Below, in pieces: positions 6,527 to 13,136 of a stretch of DNA of 13,136 nucleotides (its first letter is position 1; the number at the start of each line of letters is the position of its first letter). A program made the position numbers and the translations under genes. Source of the stretch: Holosporaceae bacterium (GTDB lineage Bacteria; Pseudomonadota; Alphaproteobacteria; UBA3830); NCBI GenBank assembly GCA_031262635.1, contig JAISHN010000014.1, positions 1 to 13,136 on the forward strand, written 5' to 3'. The notes beneath the pieces are model-generated. The model was not told the DNA's origin. It saw only the letters and a program-made list of their open reading frames with translations, and ran no database searches.

Positions 6527-7626
6527 TTCAACGCCTCCAAAAGTCGTTCTAAATCCGATTCGCTATGCGCGGCGGTAACGGCGAGTCTGATCCGCGGAGT
6601 AGGGGAGGTTGGAGGGCGAATCGCCGACGCGATTATTCCGCGCTCCGCCAGTTTTTGATTGACCGAAAGCGCATCGTTCATTTTTTCAAAAATAATTGGA
6701 ATAATATTAGTTTCCGCGCCGATCGTATTATATCCAAGGTCGCTAATCTTTTCACGAAGAACGCCGGCGAGTTCAAGAACGCGCCGTCTCTCGTTTTCCA
6801 ATGTCTTCGTTAAACGCCAATTATATTGAGCCGCGCCGATGCAAAACGGAGACAACGCCGTAGAATAAATAAATCCTTTGCTTTTTTGAATCAGATAATC
6901 TTTCAATAGACGCGAACAGGCTATATACGCCCCCGACGAAGCCAACGCTTTGCTGAAAGTCCCCATGACCAAAGTCTTAGACGGATCAAACTCAAAATCC
7001 GTCGATAAGCCAAGACCGTTTTTGCCGTATAATCCGGTCGCATGAGCTTCGTCCAGGAACAACAACGCTCCATATTTTTGCGATAAATAAGACAGCGCCC
7101 GCAAGTCCGCGATATCGCCGTCCATTCCAAAAACCGTCTCGGAAAATATGATTTTATTTTTGCAATCGACGTATTTTTTCAGAATATCTTCAAGTTCGTC
7201 GTAGTTCAGATGCTTATATCTGACTAGCTTCGCTCTCGTCGGATCAATTCCAAAATACATGCTCGCGTGATTGAGCTTATCGAAAATTAAAACGCCGTCG
7301 GGAATGGAAAGAGCCTGCGTCGTGCTGGCGTTGGCGATAAAACCCGAGTTAAGTATTAACGCGGACTCAAAATTTTTATCCGCCGCTATTTGAGATTCAA
7401 ATTCTTCGAAAATCGCTTTATTGCCGGACAACAGCCTCGACCCCGAGCTTCCCGACCCGTAAATCTTCGCGGCTTTGCGTCCGGCTTCTATGGACTCTTT
7501 ATTATATAATAGTCCTAAATAATCGTTGCCGGAAAAATCCACGGCCATTTCGTCGCGGTCTTTCAAACTTCTATATAGATTCTTCGACTTTAAATCGTCG
7601 AGACAATTTCTTATATAATCCAGCAT
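6523..7626 (-). CDS. bioF: 8-amino-7-oxononanoate synthase (KAPA synthase)
   Basis: BioF is a PLP enzyme that condenses pimeloyl-ACP (or -CoA) with L-alanine to give KAPA, the first ring-precursor step of biotin synthesis. The 367-residue product has the family signatures in order: GNDYLGL near 33-39, GSGSSGSRLLSGN near 57-69, and NHASM with His120. DEAHATGLYG follows with Asp192 and His195, then GTFSKAL with the PLP-binding Lys226. Related alpha-oxoamine synthases share this fold, but the biotin neighbours favour BioF. The ATG at 7626 has only a poor Shine-Dalgarno. The stop overlaps the hydrolase start by 4 bases. It is the first gene of the overlapping run and has a possible promoter 30-60 bases upstream. 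Confidence 0.93.
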   Translation of the reverse strand: MLDYIRNCLDDLKSKNLYRSLKDRDEMAVDFSGNDYLGLLYNKESIEAGRKAAKIYGSGSSGSRLLSGNKAIFEEFESQIAADKNFESALILNSGFIANASTTQALSIPDGVLIFDKLNHASMYFGIDPTRAKLVRYKHLNYDELEDILKKYVDCKNKIIFSETVFGMDGDIADLRALSYLSQKYGALLFLDEAHATGLYGKNGLGLSTDFEFDPSKTLVMGTFSKALASSGAYIACSRLLKDYLIQKSKGFIYSTALSPFCIGAAQYNWRLTKTLENERRRVLELAGVLREKISDLGYNTIGAETNIIPIIFEKMNDALSVNQKLAERGIIASAIRPPTSPTPRIRLAVTAAHSESDLERLLEALK

Positions 7627-7657
7627 GCCGCGAGATTACCTTAAACGCCGGATTTTA

Positions 7658-7685
7658 TCTATATGTCGCGCCGTTGAACAAACAA
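7658..7685 (-). promoter_or_regulatory. Possible sigma-70 promoter for the bioF-led operon
   Basis: In the 81-base gap between the AsmA-type gene and bioF, the minus strand reads TTGTTT (complement of 7680-7685), then a 16-base spacer, then TATAGA (complement of 7658-7663). An overlapping TAAAAT follows at once. This would start transcription about 25 bases before the bioF ATG. No BirA operator was recognised. The bioF gene could equally be read through from the AsmA-type gene, since no terminator is visible between them. Confidence 0.4.
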
Positions 7686-7707
7686 TAATCGGATGGATAG
7701 AAGTAGA

Positions 7708-10700
7708 TTACCCTCTCCCCTTTCCTCTTACAATTTTAATTCCGAACCTATTGTCCACGTCGCTTCTCTGCGGAATAGGTTTTTGCGGAGCTGAGGAGGA
7801 AGAAGCTTGCTCTGCCTCCGCGGGTTTATCGAAGGCTTTTTGGGCGAACGGGTCGACCGCATTCTCAAGAGGCGCGACGTCGTAGTTTATGTTTCCGGCG
7901 GGATTCGCCAACAGCGGAAGCATATCGCCGAACGTTTTCCTCAACGTATCGCTTCCGACGAACTGTAGAGGCTTAACGGAAATCGCCGGAGCCGCGATCG
8001 ATCCTGCGACATTATAATTTGCCGCTAAGGCTCCGTTCATGTTTTGGTTGTTCAAAATCGCCGCTAACGGCAACGAAACTCCGCTAAGTATGAGGTCGTC
8101 TTTCATACGGTCATAAGATCCTTTCAGCGACACGGCGATAGTCGGACCTATCGCTCTCCCATTTTCGATAATTATCTCGTTGTTAGCGATAGCAAAATTG
8201 CCTGAGCAGAAATTAAATCCGACGGTTATGTTTTCCGATCCAGGCAACCAAGCGCTCGATGAGAGCGATACCAACTTCGTTAGTTGGCTGTTGTTTTTCA
8301 CAATAAAATCGCCGATTTCAAACGCTCCCGACGACGATTGATTCGAATCCTTGGACGATTTTGTTACGATGTTCAGATTTCCTCCGCTAATTGTGTCGGT
8401 GATTCCCATGTATTTAAAGAATTCGCCGGCGTTTGAAGCGGATAACGTCAGAAGAACGTCGTTGGTTCCGCTAACGTCCTTAGCCGTAAGAGCAAGCGTC
8501 GTATCGTCTCCGATTACCGCGTAGCAAGCTCCTCCGACGATCTTGCCGCCTCTTATGTCCAAGCTGCCTTTCGTGTTTCTAATTTTATGAGAGTTTGAGA
8601 AAATAGCTTCTTTCAGATTCATATAAACGGATATCGTTTTGTTTCTGTCGACGCGATCTAAAATCGACGACGCTTTGCCAAGTTCAAGACAATCGCCGAC
8701 CGCCGAGCACAAGACGTTTCCGTCGTTTTCTCTCAGGATATTTATTTTAGCCGAACTCTTGTCGACTTCGAACTCGTCGAGAGAGCATTTCAGCAGATTT
8801 CCATTTCTGTCCAGCGTCATTCTTCCAGCGATTTTTTTGTTCTTCGTATCTAGCGACATTTTCGAGAATTCGTAGTTTCCGTCGGCGTTTGAAACATGAG
8901 CTACGAAGCGGCCGTCGTCCTTTTTCAATTTTATGTCGCCGAGCATCGGAATAGTCATCGCGGCGTCTTTTAAGTTTAGATCTACGTCGTATTCTTCAAA
9001 TTTTTCTTTCCAGGAAGAGTTGATTTTTAAAACGTAATCGCCGTCGCAAATTTGGCTAAAGCCTGGAATCATGGCGTCCAAAAAGTCCGAATTTGAGACG
9101 AAAGCAAATTCTCCAACGCCGGAGGAGCTTGCGAAGTCTTCGTTTAGCTTTACGTTGATTTTATTCTTGCCGGTGACTACGTCTCCGCTGGCGATTAACT
9201 TCTCGTCGTTCCAGAAAATTCGTAATTCTTTCGTATTATTGTCGGACTGAACTACGCCTTCGCCTTCGACGATTCTAAAAGGAGATTTTTTCGCTTCGCG
9301 ATCGCCTTCGATTCTCGCTATTTTCATATCGAAATTCGCTCGCCCTTTTATACGCATTTTTTCAATAGGAAGCGAAGCTAGTTTTGGCGAAATGTCTTGA
9401 GCGTACCGCGAGATGTCGTTAATAGGAACGTCGGCGTTTATTTTCCCTATCCAAGAATTATCTTTGTTTGATATAAAAAACGTTCCGTTGTTTATTTTGA
9501 TTTTTTCAAAAACGGCGTTGGAGAGTTTTATGTCGAAGCCGTCGTCTGAAACCGTTCCGCTCGCGTCGATATTTTTAACCACATGTTGGCCGAGCGGAAT
9601 TTTTGCGTCTTTTATTTGAAAAACGCTTTTGCCGACCGTCATATTTTCTCCGACCGCTCGATCTCCAAAAGCGATAGGGCCTTTTATATCGGTTTTAAAG
9701 AGTTTGAGCCTAAATCCCGGCAGATAATTTTTGAACGTCGCGCCGGCGGATCTGCAAATCGTTTCCGGCAAGATCGACTCCATTTCATTTACGTCTATAT
9801 TGGTAAGACTTAGCGTGCCGTCGACGTTTACTAAGTCTAAAAATTTAAAATCTTCCAGAGGGACGTTTATTCCCGTTAGCTGTACGCCTGAGTTTCCATA
9901 AAATACGTTGATCGAATCGATAGCCGCTCCAGCTTCGGTAAAAGTTCCCGAAATACTCGCGCGGTCGACTTTTTTACCTAAATTCAAGGCCAACGTATTC
10001 TTGGTCGGCAGTTTGATTGAACCGGCGGAACCGACTAAGTCGAATTTACCGCTTAAAAGCTTAGAATCGTCGAAATCCAGCGTAATTTTTCCTGAAATCG
10101 GTAAATTATATCCTTCAATGAACGAAAATAGCCTATAATCTATCGGGGCGTTTCTTTTGTTTAAAGAAGACGTGATCGCTAATGGATTTAAAGACTCGAG
10201 TTTAACGTCGTAGACAGTTTTTCCGCCGACCGCGAATTTATTTAAGGAAATATTTGAAACGCGCCATTGTCCTGGAAATAAAACCGAGCATTCTATCGTT
10301 CGCGGAAATTTATCGCCGATTCGATGCTCGCAGTACGCGTTTTTGAACTTCCAAAGAGCGCCGCCCTCGGAAATCGAAACGTTTGCGTTTATGAGTTTAA
10401 TAACGACTCCGTCTTCCAATAAATTTCCGAGAGAATCGAACGATCCTAAAGGCTCGAAAAGCTCTCGGCTATCTCCGCCTTTCTCGAAGTTAGGGTTTAT
10501 GGAAACGCTTTTTAAATCATTTTCTATGTCGACGTTAATTTTGGGATTCATAATAGAGACGGTCTTTAACGTTAGCCTTTGTCTTGCGAAAGTTTTTGCA
10601 TAGTCTGGCAGCAGAGAGACTTTCCCTATGGACAGGTCGTCCGCTCGAACTCTGTTCAGCGCTATCTCGATCGCTCCGGCGGCGGGATTCCACCATAAGG

Positions 10701-11055
10701 TCGCGGATTTCATAGATAGATCGGAATCCGGCAGAAGTTTTTCAAACCTACTTTGTATCCAGGACGATAAGATCATGTTTTCTATGGATCCAAATTGCAG
10801 AAAAATCGCGAAACACAGCAGAGCGATCGCTCCTCCGGCTGCTCCTCCGATCATCGTCAAGGACGTAGCTCGCATGATTTTTAACGCGCATCTTGAAAAA
10901 GGCCGAGCTACTAGCAAAAAGAAAGATTTTTTCGCAAATTTGCGAAGCAGAAGGTCTAAGTCAAGGTCTTGAAAAGCGGAATTTCTCCGCGTCTTGCCCG
11001 CAAAACTTGTTCCTTTCTCGCCGACGAACTCCGGCGTATCGCTAAAAAAACTCAT
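7708..11055 (-). CDS. AsmA/YhdP-family envelope protein (AsmA-like C-terminal region)
   Basis: Large AsmA-like proteins (YhdP, TamB and relatives) are anchored in the inner membrane and span the periplasm; several are implicated in phospholipid movement to the outer membrane. The 1115-residue product has a basic N-terminal leader (1-66) and one membrane segment at about 67-89. A long beta-rich periplasmic region follows, with repeated alternating hydrophobic strands. Near the end is the AsmA C-terminal pattern: LTKLVSLSSSAWLPG, then GPTIAVSLKGSYDRMKDDLILSG and PLAAILNN. The last 65 or so residues are Ser/Pro/Ala-rich and end in a basic tail. The ATG at 11055 has GAGG 7 bases upstream. The leader before the membrane segment is unusually long for the family. 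The superfamily is clear; the exact subfamily and substrate are not. Confidence 0.85.
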   Translation of the reverse strand: MSFFSDTPEFVGEKGTSFAGKTRRNSAFQDLDLDLLLRKFAKKSFFLLVARPFSRCALKIMRATSLTMIGGAAGGAIALLCFAIFLQFGSIENMILSSWIQSRFEKLLPDSDLSMKSATLWWNPAAGAIEIALNRVRADDLSIGKVSLLPDYAKTFARQRLTLKTVSIMNPKINVDIENDLKSVSINPNFEKGGDSRELFEPLGSFDSLGNLLEDGVVIKLINANVSISEGGALWKFKNAYCEHRIGDKFPRTIECSVLFPGQWRVSNISLNKFAVGGKTVYDVKLESLNPLAITSSLNKRNAPIDYRLFSFIEGYNLPISGKITLDFDDSKLLSGKFDLVGSAGSIKLPTKNTLALNLGKKVDRASISGTFTEAGAAIDSINVFYGNSGVQLTGINVPLEDFKFLDLVNVDGTLSLTNIDVNEMESILPETICRSAGATFKNYLPGFRLKLFKTDIKGPIAFGDRAVGENMTVGKSVFQIKDAKIPLGQHVVKNIDASGTVSDDGFDIKLSNAVFEKIKINNGTFFISNKDNSWIGKINADVPINDISRYAQDISPKLASLPIEKMRIKGRANFDMKIARIEGDREAKKSPFRIVEGEGVVQSDNNTKELRIFWNDEKLIASGDVVTGKNKINVKLNEDFASSSGVGEFAFVSNSDFLDAMIPGFSQICDGDYVLKINSSWKEKFEEYDVDLNLKDAAMTIPMLGDIKLKKDDGRFVAHVSNADGNYEFSKMSLDTKNKKIAGRMTLDRNGNLLKCSLDEFEVDKSSAKINILRENDGNVLCSAVGDCLELGKASSILDRVDRNKTISVYMNLKEAIFSNSHKIRNTKGSLDIRGGKIVGGACYAVIGDDTTLALTAKDVSGTNDVLLTLSASNAGEFFKYMGITDTISGGNLNIVTKSSKDSNQSSSGAFEIGDFIVKNNSQLTKLVSLSSSAWLPGSENITVGFNFCSGNFAIANNEIIIENGRAIGPTIAVSLKGSYDRMKDDLILSGVSLPLAAILNNQNMNGALAANYNVAGSIAAPAISVKPLQFVGSDTLRKTFGDMLPLLANPAGNINYDVAPLENAVDPFAQKAFDKPAEAEQASSSSAPQKPIPQRSDVDNRFGIKIVRGKGRG
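10931..10946. repeat. Perfect 16-bp palindrome in the AsmA-type gene leader
   Basis: TTCGCAAATTTGCGAA is its own reverse complement over all 16 bases. It encodes part of the LRKFAKK stretch ahead of the membrane segment. It may be chance, a protein binding site, or the core of a decayed palindromic element. Confidence 0.6.
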
Positions 11056-11176
11056 AACGCAAACCTCGCAATATCAACGTAAATTTGCGACAATTTGATT
11101 TACAAAAAGTTAACGCTTTAGGAAAAACTAGTCGTTCGGATGTTTTTTATTAGCGTTGTTTTTTTATTCTAATTTT

Positions 11177-11395
11177 TTAGGCTGCGTTAGGAAGAATTTT
11201 GTTCGTCGTCCCTTTCCGTCATCCTGAGCGCAGCGAAGGATCCAGACGGCGAGTACGCCGAAAAAGCGTATGGATCCTTCGGCCTGCGGCCTCTAGGATG
11301 ACGGAGAAGGAAGAAGCCTTCGCGGCTTTGCAAACCTCTTGTTTCAACAAAAATAGCCTCATACTGCTCGTCGCATTTTTCCTAACGCAGCCTAA
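11177..11395. repeat. 219-bp inverted-repeat unit enclosing a palindromic element (MITE-like)
   Basis: The ends are perfect 17-bp inverted repeats: TTAGGCTGCGTTAGGAA at 11177-11193 and its complement at 11379-11395. The unit has no coding capacity and no transposase. No clear target-site duplication was seen on its flanks. A second, separate palindromic repeat (11215-11305) lies inside. The structure resembles a miniature inverted-repeat element or a nested insertion of one repeat into another. Confidence 0.6.
11215..11305. repeat. Intergenic palindromic repeat with GTCATCCTGAGCG-type ends
   Basis: Outer arms TCCGTCATCCT (11215-11225) and AGGATGACGGA (11295-11305) pair perfectly over 11 bp. 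Inner arms CGAAGGATCC (11234-11243) and GGATCCTTCG (11272-11281) pair over 10 bp. A small hairpin, CGGCG-agta-CGCCG (11247-11260), lies in the loop. The left half shares the AGCGAAGGATCC core with the element inside the BioH-like gene. Confidence 0.85.
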
Positions 11396-11441
11396 TGTAT
11401 TGTCGAATTAATGCGCGTTTTATTATGCGGAAGCGAGTTAT

Positions 11442-11470
11442 TTGATATTTATTGAACTTTGTGTGATAAT
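11442..11470 (+). promoter_or_regulatory. Sigma-70-type promoter of hppA
   Basis: TTGATA (11442-11447) and GATAAT (11465-11470) each match five of six consensus bases and are separated by the ideal 17. TG at 11462-11463, one base before the -10 box, adds an extended -10 feature. Transcription would start near 11477, giving a leader of about 24 bases. Confidence 0.7.
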
Positions 11471-11488
11471 GCGTTCATTTTGAGTGTT

Positions 11489-11493
11489 GGAGG
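11489..11493 (+). promoter_or_regulatory. Ribosome binding site of hppA
   Basis: GGAGG sits 7 bases before the ATG at 11501. This near-ideal site fixes the start and suggests efficient translation. Confidence 0.85.
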
Positions 11494-11500
11494 TTGCAGG

Positions 11501-13136
11501 ATGGGCAGTTGGGGATTCATAGTTATAGCGTCGGGGCTTTTAGCCTTGATATACGGCGTCGCTAACATAAAATATATGTTGACGCTTAACGACGGCAACG
11601 AAAAAATGCGAGAAATCGCCGCCGCTATTCAAGAAGGCGCGTCGGCATATCTAGACAGGCAGTATCGAACGATCGCAATGGTCGGAGGCGTTATGGTTGT
11701 CATCGTAGCCGCGTTTATGGGGATCTACCCCGCTATTGGATTCATTCTCGGAGCGGCCTTATCCGCCGTCGCCGGATATGTCGGCATGAACGTCTCGGTT
11801 CGAGCAAACGTAAAGACCGCCGAATCGGCTAAAAAAGGAATAGAACACGCATTGACGGTCGCGTATAAATCGGGAGCTATCACCGGCTTTTTAGTCGTCG
11901 GATTGGGATTGCTTGGAATCGCTCTATATTTCTTCTACCTAAGAGCGTTCGTAACCGACTCTCGCTTGGCGTCGGAATCTTTGATCGCGATGAGCTTTGG
12001 AGCTTCTCTTATTTCTATATTTGCGCGACTTGGCGGAGGAATTTTCACCAAAGGAGCGGACGTTGGCGCCGATCTGGTCGGAAAAGTCGAAGCGGGAATC
12101 CCTGAAGACGATCCTCGCAACCCAGCCGTTATCGCGGACAACGTCGGAGACAACGTCGGAGACTGCGCCGGAATGGCCGCCGATCTCTTCGAAACCTATG
12201 TCGTCACGATCGCCGCGACAATAGTTCTCGCAGGCATCTTTTTCAAAGACGCGGTAAAAGACCAGTTAATGGTATATCCGCTGGCGATTTCCGGCGTATG
12301 CATTATGGGATCGATCCTTGGAACGTTTTTCGTCAAGCTTGGAGAATCGCGAAACGTTATGCGCGCTCTCTACAAAGGACTGTTCGCCACCGTCGGTTTT
12401 TCCTTTATATTAATGTACTTCGTAACTAGGCAGATGTTCGACCTAAACACGGTATTCCAAGCCGCCGGAAGCGCGGCGACATTTACCGGCGGCGCGATAT
12501 TTAATTGCGGAGTAGCGGGGCTTGTCGTAACCCTTCTATTGGTAATCGTCACCGAGTACTACACTTCTTACTCTTACAGACCGGTGATCAGCATTGCGAA
12601 AGCGTCCGAGACCGGACACGGCACAAACATAATCCAAGGATTAGCCGTCTCAATGGAAGCGACCGCGATTCCGGTAATCGTCATCTGCGCGGCGATTATC
12701 TTCGCCTATTTGGAAGCCGGCTTATACGGCATAGCGATCGCCGCAACCTCTATGTTGGCGCTGGCCGGCATGATCGTCGCCATCGACGCTTACGGACCGA
12801 TCACCGACAACGCCGGCGGCATTGCGGAAATGGCGGGCTTGCCGGAGAAAATCCGCGAAGTTACCGATAAATTGGACGCGGTTGGAAATACTACGAAAGC
12901 CGTTACGAAAGGATACGCTATCGGCTCCGCCGGACTGGCTTCATTGGTGCTTTTTTCGGCTTACACGCAAGATATCGCTCATTACTTTCCGTCGTTATCG
13001 ATTAACTTCGATCTCGGCGATCCTTACGTTGTCGTTGGACTGCTTATCGGCGGATTGCTGCCATACGCGTTTAGCGCTTTCAGTATGACCGCCGTTGGAA
13101 GAGCGGGCGGAGCGGTTGTCGTTGAAGTAAGACGGC
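11501..13136 (+). CDS. hppA: Membrane-bound H+-translocating pyrophosphatase (partial, 3' end off window)
   Basis: This integral membrane enzyme couples pyrophosphate hydrolysis to proton pumping across the cytoplasmic membrane. The first 545 codons are present with no stop; family members have about 660-700 residues, so the last fifth is missing. The N-terminus MGSWGFIVIASGLLALIYGV forms the first membrane helix, and many hydrophobic segments follow. The pyrophosphate-binding site is visible as GADVGADLVGKVEAGIPEDD (about 186-205; Asp187, Asp191, Lys195), followed by NVGDNVGDCAGMAADLFE. DAYGPITDNAGGIAEM follows later. The stretch GNTTKAVTKGYAIGSA has Lys466 and Thr469 at the positions that mark the K+-independent class; K+-dependent enzymes have Ala and Gly there. 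It has its own promoter and is transcribed away from the AsmA-type gene. Confidence 0.97.
   Translation, partial: MGSWGFIVIASGLLALIYGVANIKYMLTLNDGNEKMREIAAAIQEGASAYLDRQYRTIAMVGGVMVVIVAAFMGIYPAIGFILGAALSAVAGYVGMNVSVRANVKTAESAKKGIEHALTVAYKSGAITGFLVVGLGLLGIALYFFYLRAFVTDSRLASESLIAMSFGASLISIFARLGGGIFTKGADVGADLVGKVEAGIPEDDPRNPAVIADNVGDNVGDCAGMAADLFETYVVTIAATIVLAGIFFKDAVKDQLMVYPLAISGVCIMGSILGTFFVKLGESRNVMRALYKGLFATVGFSFILMYFVTRQMFDLNTVFQAAGSAATFTGGAIFNCGVAGLVVTLLLVIVTEYYTSYSYRPVISIAKASETGHGTNIIQGLAVSMEATAIPVIVICAAIIFAYLEAGLYGIAIAATSMLALAGMIVAIDAYGPITDNAGGIAEMAGLPEKIREVTDKLDAVGNTTKAVTKGYAIGSAGLASLVLFSAYTQDIAHYFPSLSINFDLGDPYVVVGLLIGGLLPYAFSAFSMTAVGRAGGAVVVEVRR

Larger units (their letters stand above)
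11056..11500. other. Divergent intergenic region between the AsmA-type gene and hppA
   Basis: This 445-base region separates two genes transcribed away from each other. From left to right it holds an AT-rich stretch (11056-11176) that should contain the AsmA-type gene promoter, although no convincing -35/-10 pair was found. Next comes a nested inverted-repeat element (11177-11395), then the hppA promoter and ribosome binding site (11442-11493). A 70-codon open frame across the repeat reads HPERSEGS and similar, as expected from repeat DNA rather than a gene. Confidence 0.85.

Noticed and set aside
11199..11411. 70-codon open frame on plus across the intergenic repeat
   Set aside because: Its peptide (HPERSEGS and similar) is what this class of palindromic repeat encodes by chance. 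It has no ribosome binding site and runs through both inverted-repeat arms.
12505..12870. 121-codon plus-strand frame inside the right end
   Set aside because: It is an alternate frame of hppA. The hppA frame is continuous, has its own promoter and ribosome binding site, and matches the family throughout.
1..13136. CRISPR arrays, tRNA or rRNA genes, transposases
   Set aside because: No regularly spaced repeats, no tRNA-like cloverleaf, no rRNA signature and no transposase motif were found in the gaps between genes.

Overview
The window is a 13.1 kb piece of bacterial chromosome, most likely from an alphaproteobacterium. The S15 sequence, the truB-rpsO-pnp order, a K+-independent H+-pyrophosphatase, and short palindromic repeats inside coding genes all fit that group. 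The repeats recall those of Rickettsiales and related host-associated lineages. The assignment is inference; there is no rRNA here to settle it.

Layout, left to right. Positions 1-72 hold the first 24 codons of a minus-strand gene that leaves the window, possibly an HU/IHF-like protein. Positions 73-319 are its upstream region. From 320 to 7626 runs a continuous block of eight minus-strand genes. In transcription order they are bioF, a BioH-type alpha/beta hydrolase, a cytosine-5 DNA methyltransferase, vsr, bioC, truB, rpsO and pnp. From bioF to truB every junction overlaps, by 4, 11, 4, 20 and 8 bases. The gap to rpsO is 14 bases and the gap from rpsO to pnp is 50. Upstream, also on minus, is a 1115-residue AsmA/YhdP-type envelope protein (7708-11055). 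A 445-base divergent intergenic region (11056-11500) holds a nested inverted-repeat element. It also holds a good promoter for hppA, which starts at 11501 on plus and runs off the right edge after 545 codons.

The genes form three groups. bioF, the hydrolase and bioC belong to the early biotin pathway, from a methyl-masked pimeloyl-ACP route to KAPA; bioA, bioD and bioB are not in the window. truB, rpsO and pnp are the usual translation and RNA-decay cluster. The methyltransferase and Vsr endonuclease are a DNA modification and mismatch-repair pair with no visible restriction enzyme, sitting between two biotin genes without any intergenic space.

The most notable features are that seamless insertion and a set of palindromic repeat elements. 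Two of these are inserted in frame inside truB and the BioH-like hydrolase. A third lies between the AsmA gene and hppA, inside a larger 17-bp inverted repeat. No tRNA, rRNA, CRISPR array, transposase or convincing rho-independent terminator was seen.
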